Source: Streptomyces humidus (GTDB lineage Bacteria > Actinomycetota > Actinomycetes > Streptomycetales > Streptomycetaceae). Taken from it: a DNA stretch of 64,000 nucleotides. The position numbers were made by a program, and so were the translations under genes. A model generated the notes under the pieces. That model had not been told where the DNA came from, ran no database searches, and worked only from the letters and a program-made list of their open reading frames with translations. The stretch spans positions 48,034-112,033 of the forward strand of contig NZ_BMTL01000034.1 in the NCBI RefSeq assembly GCF_014649655.1, given 5' to 3'. This document shows positions 24,673-32,821 of the stretch, piece after piece (within the stretch, counting starts at the first letter, position 1; every line of letters begins with the position of its first letter).

Positions 24673-25947
24673 TCAGGACTCGCCGTCCTCCGTCTTCGCC
24701 TCCGCCGTCGGCGCGGCCGTCTGCCGTCGGTCCATCGCGGTCAGCGCCCGCTGGGCCATCGGATGCGAGCGGACGAGCTCGCCCAGGGTGGTCCGGCCGC
24801 GGGTGATGTCGGTGAACGCCCTCCAGGCCGGGCGGAACCCGGTGAGGGCCGCGTGGAAGAGCCCGGGGCGGCGCTCGAACGCGGCCAGCATCCGCTTGCC
24901 GACGCTCATCTCCACACCGAGCCCCGCCTTGACCGCGAAGGCGTAGTTCAGTGCCTGGCGCCGGGTGTCCACCGCGTCGTGGGCTTCGGCGATGCGCACG
25001 GCCCACTCGCCGGCGAGCCGGCCCGAACGCAGGGCGAAGGAGATGCCCTCGCGGGTCCACGGCTCCAGCAGGCCCGCCGCGTCCCCGCAGACGAGCACCC
25101 GCCCGCGCGAGAGCGGCGAGTCGTCCGCCCGGCACCGGGTGAGGTGGCCGGAGGAGATGCTCGGCTCGAACCCGGCGAGGCCGAGCCGCCCGATGAAGTC
25201 CTCCAGATAGCGCTTGGTGGCCGCACCCTCTCCGCGCGCGGAGATCACGCCCACGGTCAGGGTGTCTCCCTTGGGGAACACCCAGCCGTAGCTGCCGGGC
25301 ATCGGCCCCCAGTCGATGAGGACGCGCCCCTTCCAGTCCTCGGCGACCGTGTCGGGCACCGGGATCTCCGCCTCCAGGCCGAGATCCACCTGGTCGAGCT
25401 TCACGCCGACGTGCGCCCCTATCCGGCCGGCACTGCCGTCCGCGCCGACCACCGCGCGCGCCAGCAGTGTCTCGCCGCCCTGCAGGACCACCGCCACCGA
25501 GCGCCGGTCCGGCACCGACGAGCCGTGCTGCTCGACCCGCTGCACGGTGACGCCCGTGCGCAGCTCGGCTCCCGCCTTCTGGGCGTGCTCGACGAGCTGC
25601 TGGTCGAACTCGGGCCGGTTGATCAGTCCGAACAGCATCTGCCGCGAGCGGCGGGTACGGGTGAAGCGCCCGTTGTTCGAGAAGGTCACCGCGTGCACCC
25701 GGTCGCGGAAGGGCAGCTCGAAGCCCGGAGGCAGGGCATCCCGCGACGGGCCGATGATGCCGCCCCCGCACGTTTTGTAGCGGGGCAGCTCCGCCTTCTC
25801 CAGCAACAGCACGCGCCGCCCGCTGACCGCCGCCGCGTAGGCGGCCGAAGCGCCCCCGGGCCCCGCTCCCACCACGACGACGTCCCACACCTGCCGGGCG
25901 TCCGCCGAAGAGTTCTCGTCGTCCGCCGAAGAGTTCTCGCTGCTCAC
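24673..25947 (-). CDS. FAD-dependent geranylgeranyl reductase-family protein
   Basis: A 424-residue flavoprotein starting at GTG. The N-terminal Rossmann motif is VVVVGAGPGGASAAYAAA (GxGxxG), followed by the family motifs PRYKTCGGG, and RVLVCGDAAGLLEPWTREGI with the GD that contacts the flavin ribityl chain. This family saturates isoprenoid chains, for example in menaquinone or archaeal-type lipids; in actinobacteria the likely target is the menaquinone side chain (MenJ type). The N-terminal tail carries a 7-residue tandem repeat (ENSSADD/ENSSADA). It is divergent from the dipeptidase gene. Confidence 0.88.
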   Translation of the reverse strand: MSSENSSADDENSSADARQVWDVVVVGAGPGGASAAYAAAVSGRRVLLLEKAELPRYKTCGGGIIGPSRDALPPGFELPFRDRVHAVTFSNNGRFTRTRRSRQMLFGLINRPEFDQQLVEHAQKAGAELRTGVTVQRVEQHGSSVPDRRSVAVVLQGGETLLARAVVGADGSAGRIGAHVGVKLDQVDLGLEAEIPVPDTVAEDWKGRVLIDWGPMPGSYGWVFPKGDTLTVGVISARGEGAATKRYLEDFIGRLGLAGFEPSISSGHLTRCRADDSPLSRGRVLVCGDAAGLLEPWTREGISFALRSGRLAGEWAVRIAEAHDAVDTRRQALNYAFAVKAGLGVEMSVGKRMLAAFERRPGLFHAALTGFRPAWRAFTDITRGRTTLGELVRSHPMAQRALTAMDRRQTAAPTAEAKTEDGES

Positions 25948-26148
25948 GATGGTCTACTGCTCCCGATCAAGCTGCTTGCCGCACCTGTCCCCCGCATCCT
26001 ACGGCGGAGATCGTCACGGCCCGATGACGGTCCGCTGTGGCAGGATCGGCGGCGTGCGCGCCCCCACCGGGCAACGCGTACGCTCGCACGGTCCCCCGCA
26101 CGGGCCAGTGCCACCCTGTACAACGTCGCACCCACAAGGAGCGTGCCC

Positions 26149-27504
26149 ATGCCGTCGAACCCGATCGCCGAGACCGTCGCCTCGCTGATGCCCAGGGCGC
26201 GGGCGGAGCTCACCGAACTGGTGGCCTTCAAGTCGGTGGCGGACTTCGACCAGTTCCCCAGGAGCGAGAGCGAGGCGGCCGCCGGCTGGATCAGCGCCGC
26301 GCTGCGCGCCGAGGGCTTCCAGGACGTGGCCGTCCTCGACACGCCCGACGGCACCCAGTCGGTCTACGGCTGCCTGCCCGGGCCCGCCGGCGCGAAGACC
26401 GTCCTGCTCTACGCCCACTACGACGTGCAGCCCCCGCTGGACGAGTCCGCGTGGACCACCCCGCCCTTCGAGCTGACCGAGCGGGACGGGCGCTGGTACG
26501 GGCGCGGCAGCGCCGACTGCAAGGGCGGCGTGATCATGCACCTGCTCGCGCTGCGCGCCCTGAAGGCCCACGGCGGCGTCCCGGTGAACGTCAAGGTGAT
26601 CGTCGAGGGCTCCGAGGAGCAGGGCACCGGCGGGCTGGAGCGATACGCCGAGCGGCACCCCGATCTGCTGACGGCCGACACGATCGTCATCGGCGACGCG
26701 GGCAACTTCCGCGTGGGCCTGCCTACGGTCACCTCCACTCTGCGCGGCATGACCATGATGCGGGTCCGGATCGACACCCTGGAGGGCAACCTGCACTCCG
26801 GTCAGTTCGGCGGGGCTGCCCCCGACGCGCTCGGCGCGCTGATCCGCGTCCTGGACTCGCTGCGCGCGGAGGACGGCTCGACGACGGTCGACGGCCTCAC
26901 CGACGACTCGCGCTGGGAGGGCCTGCAGTACGACGACGCGCAGTTCCGCCAGGACGCCAAGGTCCTCGACGGCGTCGCCCTGATCGGGTCCGGCACGGTC
27001 GCCGACCGGATCTGGGCCCGCCCCGCGGTGACCGTCCTCGGCATCGACTGCCCGCCGGTCGTCGGAGCGACTCCCTCGGTGCAGGCGAGCGCCCGCGCGC
27101 TGATCAGCCTGCGGGTGCCGCCGGGCGTGGACGCGGCCGAGGCCACGAAACTGCTGGAGGCCCACCTGGAGGCGCACACACCGTGGGGCGCGCGCGTGAG
27201 CGTCGAACAGGTCGGCCAGGGGCAGGCGTTCAGCGCCGACACGGACAGCCCCGCCTACGGGGCGATGGCCGAGGCGATGGCGGTCGCCTACCCCGGGCAG
27301 GAGATGCAGTACGCGGGCCAGGGCGGTTCCATCCCGCTCTGCAGCACCCTCGCCGCGCTCTACCCGCGGGCGGAGATCCTCCTCATCGGCCTGAGCGAGC
27401 CCGAGGCGCAGATCCACGCGGTGGACGAGAGCGTCTGCCCGCAGGAGCTGGAGCGGCTGTCGGTGGCGGAAGCCCTGTTCCTGCGGACCTACGCGGCGAG
27501 CTGA
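26149..27504 (+). CDS. M20-family metallodipeptidase
   Basis: A 451-residue dizinc peptidase with AAGGAG seven bases before the ATG. Metal and catalytic motifs are in order: LLYAHYDVQP (first His and Asp), WYGRGSADCKGG (bridging Asp), IVEGSEEQGTGGLE (catalytic Glu pair), GDAGNFR (Asp), and SEPEAQIHAVDE (last His). A dimerisation lid domain occupies residues about 190-320. It cleaves dipeptides or small acyl-amino acids in the cytoplasm. It lacks a signal peptide. Confidence 0.93.
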   Translation: MPSNPIAETVASLMPRARAELTELVAFKSVADFDQFPRSESEAAAGWISAALRAEGFQDVAVLDTPDGTQSVYGCLPGPAGAKTVLLYAHYDVQPPLDESAWTTPPFELTERDGRWYGRGSADCKGGVIMHLLALRALKAHGGVPVNVKVIVEGSEEQGTGGLERYAERHPDLLTADTIVIGDAGNFRVGLPTVTSTLRGMTMMRVRIDTLEGNLHSGQFGGAAPDALGALIRVLDSLRAEDGSTTVDGLTDDSRWEGLQYDDAQFRQDAKVLDGVALIGSGTVADRIWARPAVTVLGIDCPPVVGATPSVQASARALISLRVPPGVDAAEATKLLEAHLEAHTPWGARVSVEQVGQGQAFSADTDSPAYGAMAEAMAVAYPGQEMQYAGQGGSIPLCSTLAALYPRAEILLIGLSEPEAQIHAVDESVCPQELERLSVAEALFLRTYAAS

Positions 27505-27573
27505 CCGCACCCTCCCGACGGTGGTCCCGGGTGGGGGCGGAGCCCGGGAACGGCGGAGTCCCGGTGTGTGGGC

Positions 27574-28617
27574 TCACCCTCGGGGAACGCCGGCCTCCAG
27601 GTAGAGCGCGGACCGGCGCTCGCGGGCTCGCAACGCCCAGCGCAGCCGCTCGTAGCGGACCGGCGGGAGGAGACCGGCCGCCTCCTCCTCCGTGACGAAG
27701 CGCCAGGCGCGCAGTTCGGGGCCCGGCAGCAGGAGCCCGGCCACGGCCGCGGGGGCGAGCATGCCGCCGTCGAAGAGAAGGCGCAGGCCGCCGTAGGCGG
27801 GAGGCACCGGCCGTTCCCAGTCGACGACCAGCAGCCGGGGCACGTCCACCAGCCGGATCCCGGTCTCCTCCTCCACCTCCCGCATCCCCGCGCGCGCGGG
27901 CGCCTCGCCGGGCTCCACCACGCCGCCCGGGAACTCCCAGCCGGGCTTGTACGTCGGATCGACCAGCAGCACGCGGTCGTGTTCGTCGAAGAGGAGCACG
28001 CCGGCCGCCACCGTCTCGGCGGTGGGCTCCGGTGTCTGCACGATGTCGCACGCGGCCGCGGCGCCGCTGCCGACGGCTTCAGCGATCCGGGCGGCCGTCT
28101 CCCGCGGGGTGAGGGCGCCGTTGTCGACCGGATGGGCGTCGGCGGTGAGCCAGGTCGCGAGGGCGGCGCGGAAGGGCTCGATGTGGTCGTACGACCACTG
28201 GCGGACCCGTATCTCGCCGTCGGGGAGGTCCGGGGGGATCTCCCGGTTGGCTATGCGTGCGCGCAGGATCGTTTCCGCCGGAGCCAGGACCACATGGCGG
28301 ACCGCGATCCGGCGGGCGGCGAGACCGCCGAATATCTCGTCCCGGTACTCCTCGCGCAGCAGGGTCATGGGAACGACGAGGACGCCGCCCAGCTCTGCGA
28401 GCAGCGCGGCCGCCGTGTCGATCACCAGCCGCCGCCACATCGGCAGGTCCTGGAAGTCGCCGACCTCGGCCAGCCGCTTGGCCGGCAGCAGATGCGGGAG
28501 CGCCGCCCCGATGACCTCGGGGTCGAAGAGCGTGCTGTTCGGGATCAGGTCGATCAATTCCCGTGCGGTGGTGGTCTTGCCCGCACCGAACGCGCCGTTG
28601 ATCCAGACGACGGTCAC
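27574..28617 (-). CDS. TmrB-like P-loop protein fused to a Nudix hydrolase
   Basis: A 347-residue fusion. Residues 1-175 form a P-loop domain beginning MTVVWINGAFGAGKTTTA (Walker A GAFGAGKTT) with DFQDLPMWRRLVIDTAA and VVPMTLLREEYRDEI. By memory these resemble the tunicamycin-resistance protein TmrB (WINGAFGSGKT, DFQ-P-W, VPMT). Residues about 200-347 form a Nudix domain with the box GGVVEPGEAP-REVEEETG intact, so it should hydrolyse a nucleoside-diphosphate-linked substrate with Mg2+. The GTG start has a GAGGGGGA run just upstream. Tunicamycin mimics UDP-GlcNAc, so a nucleotide-like toxin or metabolite is a plausible target, but this is inference. Confidence 0.85.
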   Translation of the reverse strand: MTVVWINGAFGAGKTTTARELIDLIPNSTLFDPEVIGAALPHLLPAKRLAEVGDFQDLPMWRRLVIDTAAALLAELGGVLVVPMTLLREEYRDEIFGGLAARRIAVRHVVLAPAETILRARIANREIPPDLPDGEIRVRQWSYDHIEPFRAALATWLTADAHPVDNGALTPRETAARIAEAVGSGAAAACDIVQTPEPTAETVAAGVLLFDEHDRVLLVDPTYKPGWEFPGGVVEPGEAPARAGMREVEEETGIRLVDVPRLLVVDWERPVPPAYGGLRLLFDGGMLAPAAVAGLLLPGPELRAWRFVTEEEAAGLLPPVRYERLRWALRARERRSALYLEAGVPRG

Positions 28618-28685
28618 GGTTCCCCCTCTTCTGTTGGCCCCCTGTGGCTTGCCCGCTCCACCCTGCCACGGAAACCAGTTCCCGT

Positions 28686-28731
28686 TGAGGGCACGCGAAC
28701 GCGACGGCTGAGGGCACGCGAACGCGACGGC
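28686..28731 (+). repeat. perfect 23-bp tandem duplication
   Basis: The 23-base unit beginning TGAGGGCACGCG and ending GCGACGGC is present twice head to tail without a mismatch, in the gap between the TmrB/Nudix gene and the small secreted protein gene. Confidence 0.85.
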
Positions 28732-28761
28732 GCCGGCGCCCCTCGCTGGGGGCGCCGGCGC
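28730..28761 (-). terminator. strong hairpin terminator of the small secreted protein gene
   Basis: A 13-bp perfect stem (GCGCCGGCGCCCC / GGGGCGCCGGCGC) with a 6-base loop, 20 bases after the stop of the small minus-strand gene. Confidence 0.75.
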
Positions 28762-28780
28762 GGCGGTTCGGTGCTGCCCG

Positions 28781-28975
28781 TCAGTCGTTCTGCCCCAGGG
28801 CGTTGTCGTCGACGGCCAGGCTGTCGTCGGCGACGGTGTGGTCCAGCGTGCTGAGGGTGTCGCCGACGTTCAGTCCGTCGAGGCTCTCGGCGGCCAGACC
28901 GTGCGAGGGGGTGATCGCCGCGACGACGAAGCCGGTGGCGAGGGAGGCGATGGCGAGCATGCTGCGCTTCTTCAT
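28781..28975 (-). CDS. small secreted protein
   Basis: A 64-residue product. The first 28 or so residues form a Sec signal peptide (KKRS, hydrophobic core, AxA-like site SHGLAA), leaving an acidic mature peptide of about 36 residues with repeats of D, L and S. I do not recognise the family. It has no cysteine and lacks chaplin motifs. The start has no obvious ribosome binding site. The strong terminator right after it supports a real gene. Confidence 0.6.
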   Translation of the reverse strand: MKKRSMLAIASLATGFVVAAITPSHGLAAESLDGLNVGDTLSTLDHTVADDSLAVDDNALGQND

Positions 28976-29120
28976 GTGCGGATCAACTGCGCGGGCGCGC
29001 GCGGAGTCACGCCCGATCCGGTAATCCGTTCGCGCGGCGCATCCGCCGGAGCGGGAGTGGCGGAACGGGCTTGGCGGAACGGGCGGTGCACGCACATGGG
29101 CGGCGAACATCGGTGAGCCG

Positions 29121-29144
29121 CACCAGCACCAGCACCAGCACCAG
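29121..29144 (+). repeat. hexanucleotide microsatellite
   Basis: Four tandem copies of CACCAG in the 251-base gap between the small secreted protein gene (start 28975) and the ROK kinase gene (end 29227). Nothing else was recognised in this gap. Confidence 0.8.
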
Positions 29145-29226
29145 GCGACACGGAACGGCCCAGCCCGATGCCGCAGACCCCGGTCGCGGTCTCAGAGGGT
29201 GGGCCGGAACGTTCCTTCTGGTGTTC

Positions 29227-30171
29227 TCAGACTCCCGCCGCCGTTCCTCTTGCCAGTGCGGCCGCGGCCGCTCCCACGAGTCCCGCGTCCGTGCCCGTCT
29301 GCGCGGGGGTCACCGTCAGGCGCTGGACGAAGGAAAGGGTGGCGTAGTCGCGGAGGGCTCGGCGCAGGGGGGCGAAGAGGATCTCGCCCGCGTTGCCCAC
29401 TCCCCCGCCGATCACCGCGATGTCGATCTCGACCAGGGTCGCCGTCGCGGCGATGCCGGCGGCCAGCGCCTGGGCGGCCCGTTCGAAGGAGGCCAGCGCG
29501 ACCGGGTCGCCGGCATGCGCGGCGGCGGCCACCGCGGCCGCCGAGGCGTCGCCGTCGGGACCGGGCAGCCAGCCGTTCTCCAGCGCCCGGCGGGCGATGT
29601 GGGGACCGCTGGCGATGCGTTCCACGCAGCCGCGCGCCCCGCACGGGCACGGGTCGCCGTCGAGGTCGACGCTGATGTGGCCGATGTGGCCGGCATTGCC
29701 CGTGGGGCCGGGGTGCAGTCGTCCGCCCAGGATCAAGCCACCCCCGACGCCGGTGGAGACCACCATGCACAGCGCGTTGTCGTGGCCGCGGGCGGCGCCC
29801 TGCCAGTGCTCGGCCGCCGCGATGGCCACGCCGTCGCCGATCAGCTCGACCGGAAGGTTCCCGGTCACCTCCCGGACCCGGTCGACCAGCGGATACGCCC
29901 GCCAGCCGGGCACGTTCACCGGACTGACGGTGCCTGCGGAGGCGTCCACCGGACCGGCGCTGCCGATGCCGACGGCGTGGACGCCCTCCCACAGCGGTGA
30001 CCCGGTCAGCACTCCCAGCACCTCCCCGACGGCCCGCATGACGGTGTCGCCGTCCTCCCGGGCGGGCGTGGGGCGCTGTGCGCGGGCCAGGATCGTGCCG
30101 TCGCCGTCCACCAGCGCTCCGGCGATCTTGGTGCCGCCGATGTCGAGCGCGGCCACGAGGTCGGTGTGCAT
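29227..30171 (-). CDS. ROK-family sugar kinase (glucokinase-like)
   Basis: A 314-residue kinase. It has the ATP-binding start AALDIGGTKIAGALVDGDG, catalytic Asp region LIGDGVAIAAAEHW, GVGGGLILGGRLH, and the zinc site HIGHI with CPCGARGCVE. These motifs are complete, so this is a true kinase for glucose, N-acetylmannosamine or a related sugar. It is divergent from a LacI-family regulator, with a perfect 12-bp palindrome between them, so that regulator probably controls it. Confidence 0.9.
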   Translation of the reverse strand: MHTDLVAALDIGGTKIAGALVDGDGTILARAQRPTPAREDGDTVMRAVGEVLGVLTGSPLWEGVHAVGIGSAGPVDASAGTVSPVNVPGWRAYPLVDRVREVTGNLPVELIGDGVAIAAAEHWQGAARGHDNALCMVVSTGVGGGLILGGRLHPGPTGNAGHIGHISVDLDGDPCPCGARGCVERIASGPHIARRALENGWLPGPDGDASAAAVAAAAHAGDPVALASFERAAQALAAGIAATATLVEIDIAVIGGGVGNAGEILFAPLRRALRDYATLSFVQRLTVTPAQTGTDAGLVGAAAAALARGTAAGV

Positions 30172-30267
30172 CAGTCTGGGTTCTCCCCGTCCACCATGGA
30201 AATGGGCTGGCCGGTCCAGCGATTGGGGGACGCGGGCCGATTGCGGTGGACAGTCTCTCCTGCATCT

Positions 30268-30279
30268 GACAACGTTGTC
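30268..30279. promoter_or_regulatory. LacI-type operator between the divergent ROK kinase and LacI genes
   Basis: GACAACGTTGTC is a perfect 12-bp palindrome with a central CG, the form of LacI/GalR-family operators. It lies 97 bases upstream of the kinase start and 124 bases upstream of the regulator start. Autoregulation and control of the kinase is the natural inference. Confidence 0.7.
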
Positions 30280-30402
30280 CAGGCTCTATGCTCGACGCCA
30301 CATCCTCATACAAACCCTGGGGCTCCGCATCCCCGTCCGCGAGATCGACCGGACGGCGGACATGCCGGCCTCCCGTGGACGACAGGAACAGGACACAGCA
30401 TC

Positions 30403-31440
30403 GTGCCGGAGACGCCGCGCCGCCCCGAGAGCCGTTACGGCAACCGTCCCACGATGAAGGACGTCGCGGCGCGGGCCGGAGTCGGTCTCAAGACCGTGTC
30501 CCGTGTGGTCAACGGCGAGCCGGGGGTCACACCCGAGACCGAACGCCGGGTCCAGGAGTCCATCGACGCGCTCGGCTTCCGCCGCAACGACAGCGCCAGG
30601 GTGCTGCGCAAGGGCCGCACCGCCAGCATCGGCCTGGTCCTGGAGGACCTCGCCGACCCGTTCTACGGGCCGCTCAGCCGGGCGGTGGAGGAGGTCGCCC
30701 GGGCGCACGGCGCGCTGCTCATCAACGGCTCCAGCGCCGAGGATCCGGACCGGGAGCAGGAGCTGGCGCTGGCGCTGTGCGCGCGCCGGGTGGACGGGCT
30801 GGTGGTGATCCCGGCCGGTGACGACCACCGGTATCTGGAGCCCGAGATCAAGGCCGGAATCGCGACGGTCTTCGTCGACCGGCCGGCCGGTCGCATCGAG
30901 GCCGACTGCGTCCTGTCGGACAACTTCGGCGGCGCCCGCGCGGGCGTGGCCCATCTCGTCGCCCAGGGGCATCGCCGGATCGGCTTCATCGGCGACATGC
31001 CCCGCATCCACACCGCCGCGGAGCGCCTGCGCGGCTACCGCGCGGCGATGGAGGACGCCGGGATACCGGTGCAGGAGGCCTGGATGTCCCTGGGCGCCAC
31101 CGACCCGGCGCGGGTGCGCCGCGCGGCCGAGCAGATGCTGTCGGGGGCCGCGCCGGTCACGGCGGTCTTCTCGGGGAACAACCGGGTGACGGTCACCGTC
31201 ATCCGGGTGCTCGCGGAGCGGGACCGCCAAACCGCCCTGGTGGCCTTCGACGACCTGGAACTCGCCGACCTGCTCCAGCCGGGGGTCACCGTCGTCGCGC
31301 AGGACGCGGCCGCGCTCGGCCGCACCGCCGCCGAGCGTCTGTTCCGGCAGCTGGACGGCACTCTGCTCGTCCCGGAACGCATCGAACTGCCGACCAGGCT
31401 CATCACCCGCGGCTCGGGCGAACTGCCGCCGGCGGACTGA
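30403..31440 (+). CDS. LacI-family transcriptional regulator
   Basis: A 345-residue regulator from a GTG; an ATG 17 codons later is the alternative start. The helix-turn-helix is TMKDVAARAGVGLKTVSRVVNGE, with the hinge helix RVLRKGRTASIGLV following. The periplasmic-binding-like effector domain contains ALLINGSSAEDPD, VFVDRP and GHRRIGFIGD. The target is likely the divergent ROK kinase and itself, through the palindrome at 30268-30279. The inducer is probably a sugar. Confidence 0.9.
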   Translation: MPETPRRPESRYGNRPTMKDVAARAGVGLKTVSRVVNGEPGVTPETERRVQESIDALGFRRNDSARVLRKGRTASIGLVLEDLADPFYGPLSRAVEEVARAHGALLINGSSAEDPDREQELALALCARRVDGLVVIPAGDDHRYLEPEIKAGIATVFVDRPAGRIEADCVLSDNFGGARAGVAHLVAQGHRRIGFIGDMPRIHTAAERLRGYRAAMEDAGIPVQEAWMSLGATDPARVRRAAEQMLSGAAPVTAVFSGNNRVTVTVIRVLAERDRQTALVAFDDLELADLLQPGVTVVAQDAAALGRTAAERLFRQLDGTLLVPERIELPTRLITRGSGELPPAD

Positions 31441-32313
31441 GCCCGCCACGACGCCCGCGACGAGCACCGCACGCTGGAGGCGCCGGGCCGGCCTGACCGA
31501 GTCGCCGCGCGACCATCCGTTGCGCCACCCCGGTGTCCGGCCGAGCGGGTCCTCGGACTGCTCGACGGGGACGAGCCGCTGCCGCCGGACCGCCTCAGGC
31601 ATCCCGGAGCGGACCCGGTGGTTGCCGACAAATCCTAGGCAGACAGGATCAACTACGCTACGAGACGAGCGAGTTCGGGATCGCCCCCATCCGGACGGCG
31701 CCGGCACGGGTGATGGGCATCGGGTCCGCGCCGCCCGGACGCGGCGCGGCACGGGGCACCTTGGGCCCACGTGGGCGTGTCGGCACACATCAGCTGCCTC
31801 GGCCATGCCTCCTCCCCACCCGTCGACGCGCCCGGCGCCGCACGGCAGTTGTCCGTCACCGGGCTGGACGCGGACCGATTCGCCCCCTCGGCGCAACGCA
31901 GCCGAACCACGACCGCGTTCTGTCGCCCGCGCCGCAGGTCCGGGTCGAGCCGGTGAACGGCGAGGCGCTTCTCGGCATTCGCTCACGTGAATCAGCACGG
32001 GGTTCCGCACAACGGTTCGGTCGTCCGGCGCGGCCGTCCCGGCCGACGCGCTCTGATCTCCAACTCCGTGCTCGATCATCGGCCTTGAGGGGGCTCTCAA
32101 GCGAGACAGCGAAGGAGTTCCACCGACGGGCACCGGTCGAAACCTGCCGTGCGAGCAGGGAAAGCGCTTGTTCGCGGAGGAGAATCCGGTGACCGTTTCA
32201 GGTCCCGAGAGACCGCGCGTCCGTTAGTCTGACCGGACGGCGTCGCGTGTCGGTCACCGACCGGGTGAGGCATGGAGGCGCCCGTGAGTTTGCCTTACGG
32301 AGGCATTCCACAC
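31441..32313. other. 873-base region without a recognisable gene
   Basis: All frames are long because of the base composition, but none reads like a known protein. A short piece at about 31547-31639 (plus strand, AERVLGLLDGDEPLPPDRL up to a TAG) resembles the C-terminus of a LacI-family effector domain and could be a relic. Near 32156-32170 is an AAAGCGCTTG core like LacI-family half-sites, and CTTGAG-N6-CTCAAG at 32084-32101 could form a hairpin. The upstream end follows the LacI stop; the downstream end contains the VOC promoter. Confidence 0.4.
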
Positions 32314-32745
32314 ATGTCAGTCGAGCTGAATCACACCATCGTCCACTCCCGTGACAACCGGGAGTCGGCCGAGTTCCTCGCCCACATCCTGGGACTCGAA
32401 GTCGGAGCCGAGTGGGGCCCCTTCGTTCCCGTCGACACGAGCAACAAGGTCACGCTGGACTTCGCCACACTCCCTGCGGAGTCGATCGTCATGCAGCACT
32501 ACGCGTTCCTCGTCTCCGACGCGGAGTTCGACGCCGCCTTCGACCGGATCGAGCGCGCCGGGATCACCTACTTCGCGGATCCGCACGGCAGGCAGCCGGG
32601 TGAGATCAACCATCACCACGGCGGCCGGGGTCTGTACTTCCTGGATCCCTCGGGGCATGGAATGGAGATCATCACCACCCCGTACGCCGTTCCCGCGCAG
32701 CAGACGCAGCAGACGCAGCAGACGCAGCAGACGCAGCAGCAGTAA
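32314..32745 (+). CDS. VOC-family (glyoxalase/dioxygenase fold) protein with Gln-Thr repeat tail
   Basis: A 143-residue single VOC domain. The paired beta-alpha-beta units begin LNHTIVHSRDNRESAEFLA and end GLYFLDPSGHGMEIIT, with candidate metal ligands His (LNHTIV), His (MQHYAF) and Glu (MEII). The last 15 residues are a QQT repeat from an imperfect nine-base microsatellite, outside the fold. The start has GGAGG ten bases upstream; a GTG at 32284 is an alternative. Substrate is unknown. Confidence 0.8.
   Translation: MSVELNHTIVHSRDNRESAEFLAHILGLEVGAEWGPFVPVDTSNKVTLDFATLPAESIVMQHYAFLVSDAEFDAAFDRIERAGITYFADPHGRQPGEINHHHGGRGLYFLDPSGHGMEIITTPYAVPAQQTQQTQQTQQTQQQ
32698..32742 (+). repeat. CAGCAGACG microsatellite encoding a QQT tail
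   Basis: Four copies of the 9-base unit CAGCAGACG followed by three CAG codons and the stop. Slippage here would change the tail length of the VOC protein by steps of three residues without shifting the frame. Confidence 0.85.
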
Positions 32746-32821
32746 CGGTTGCGGTAGCGGTACCGGTTTCCGGGGGCGGTGGCCGGCCGGGGCGTCCGCG
32801 CACCGGCCGGCCATCACACGC

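Noticed and set aside
24763..26148. In-frame extension of the dipeptidase gene back to 24763
   Set aside because: The preceding 462 codons are antisense to the geranylgeranyl reductase-like gene, and AAGGAG with the ATG at 26149 gives a normal-length dipeptidase.
31441..32313. A hidden gene in the 873-base gap
   Set aside because: Frames of up to 219 codons exist but none reads like a folded protein or has a good ribosome binding site; only a weak LacI-like tail is suggestive.
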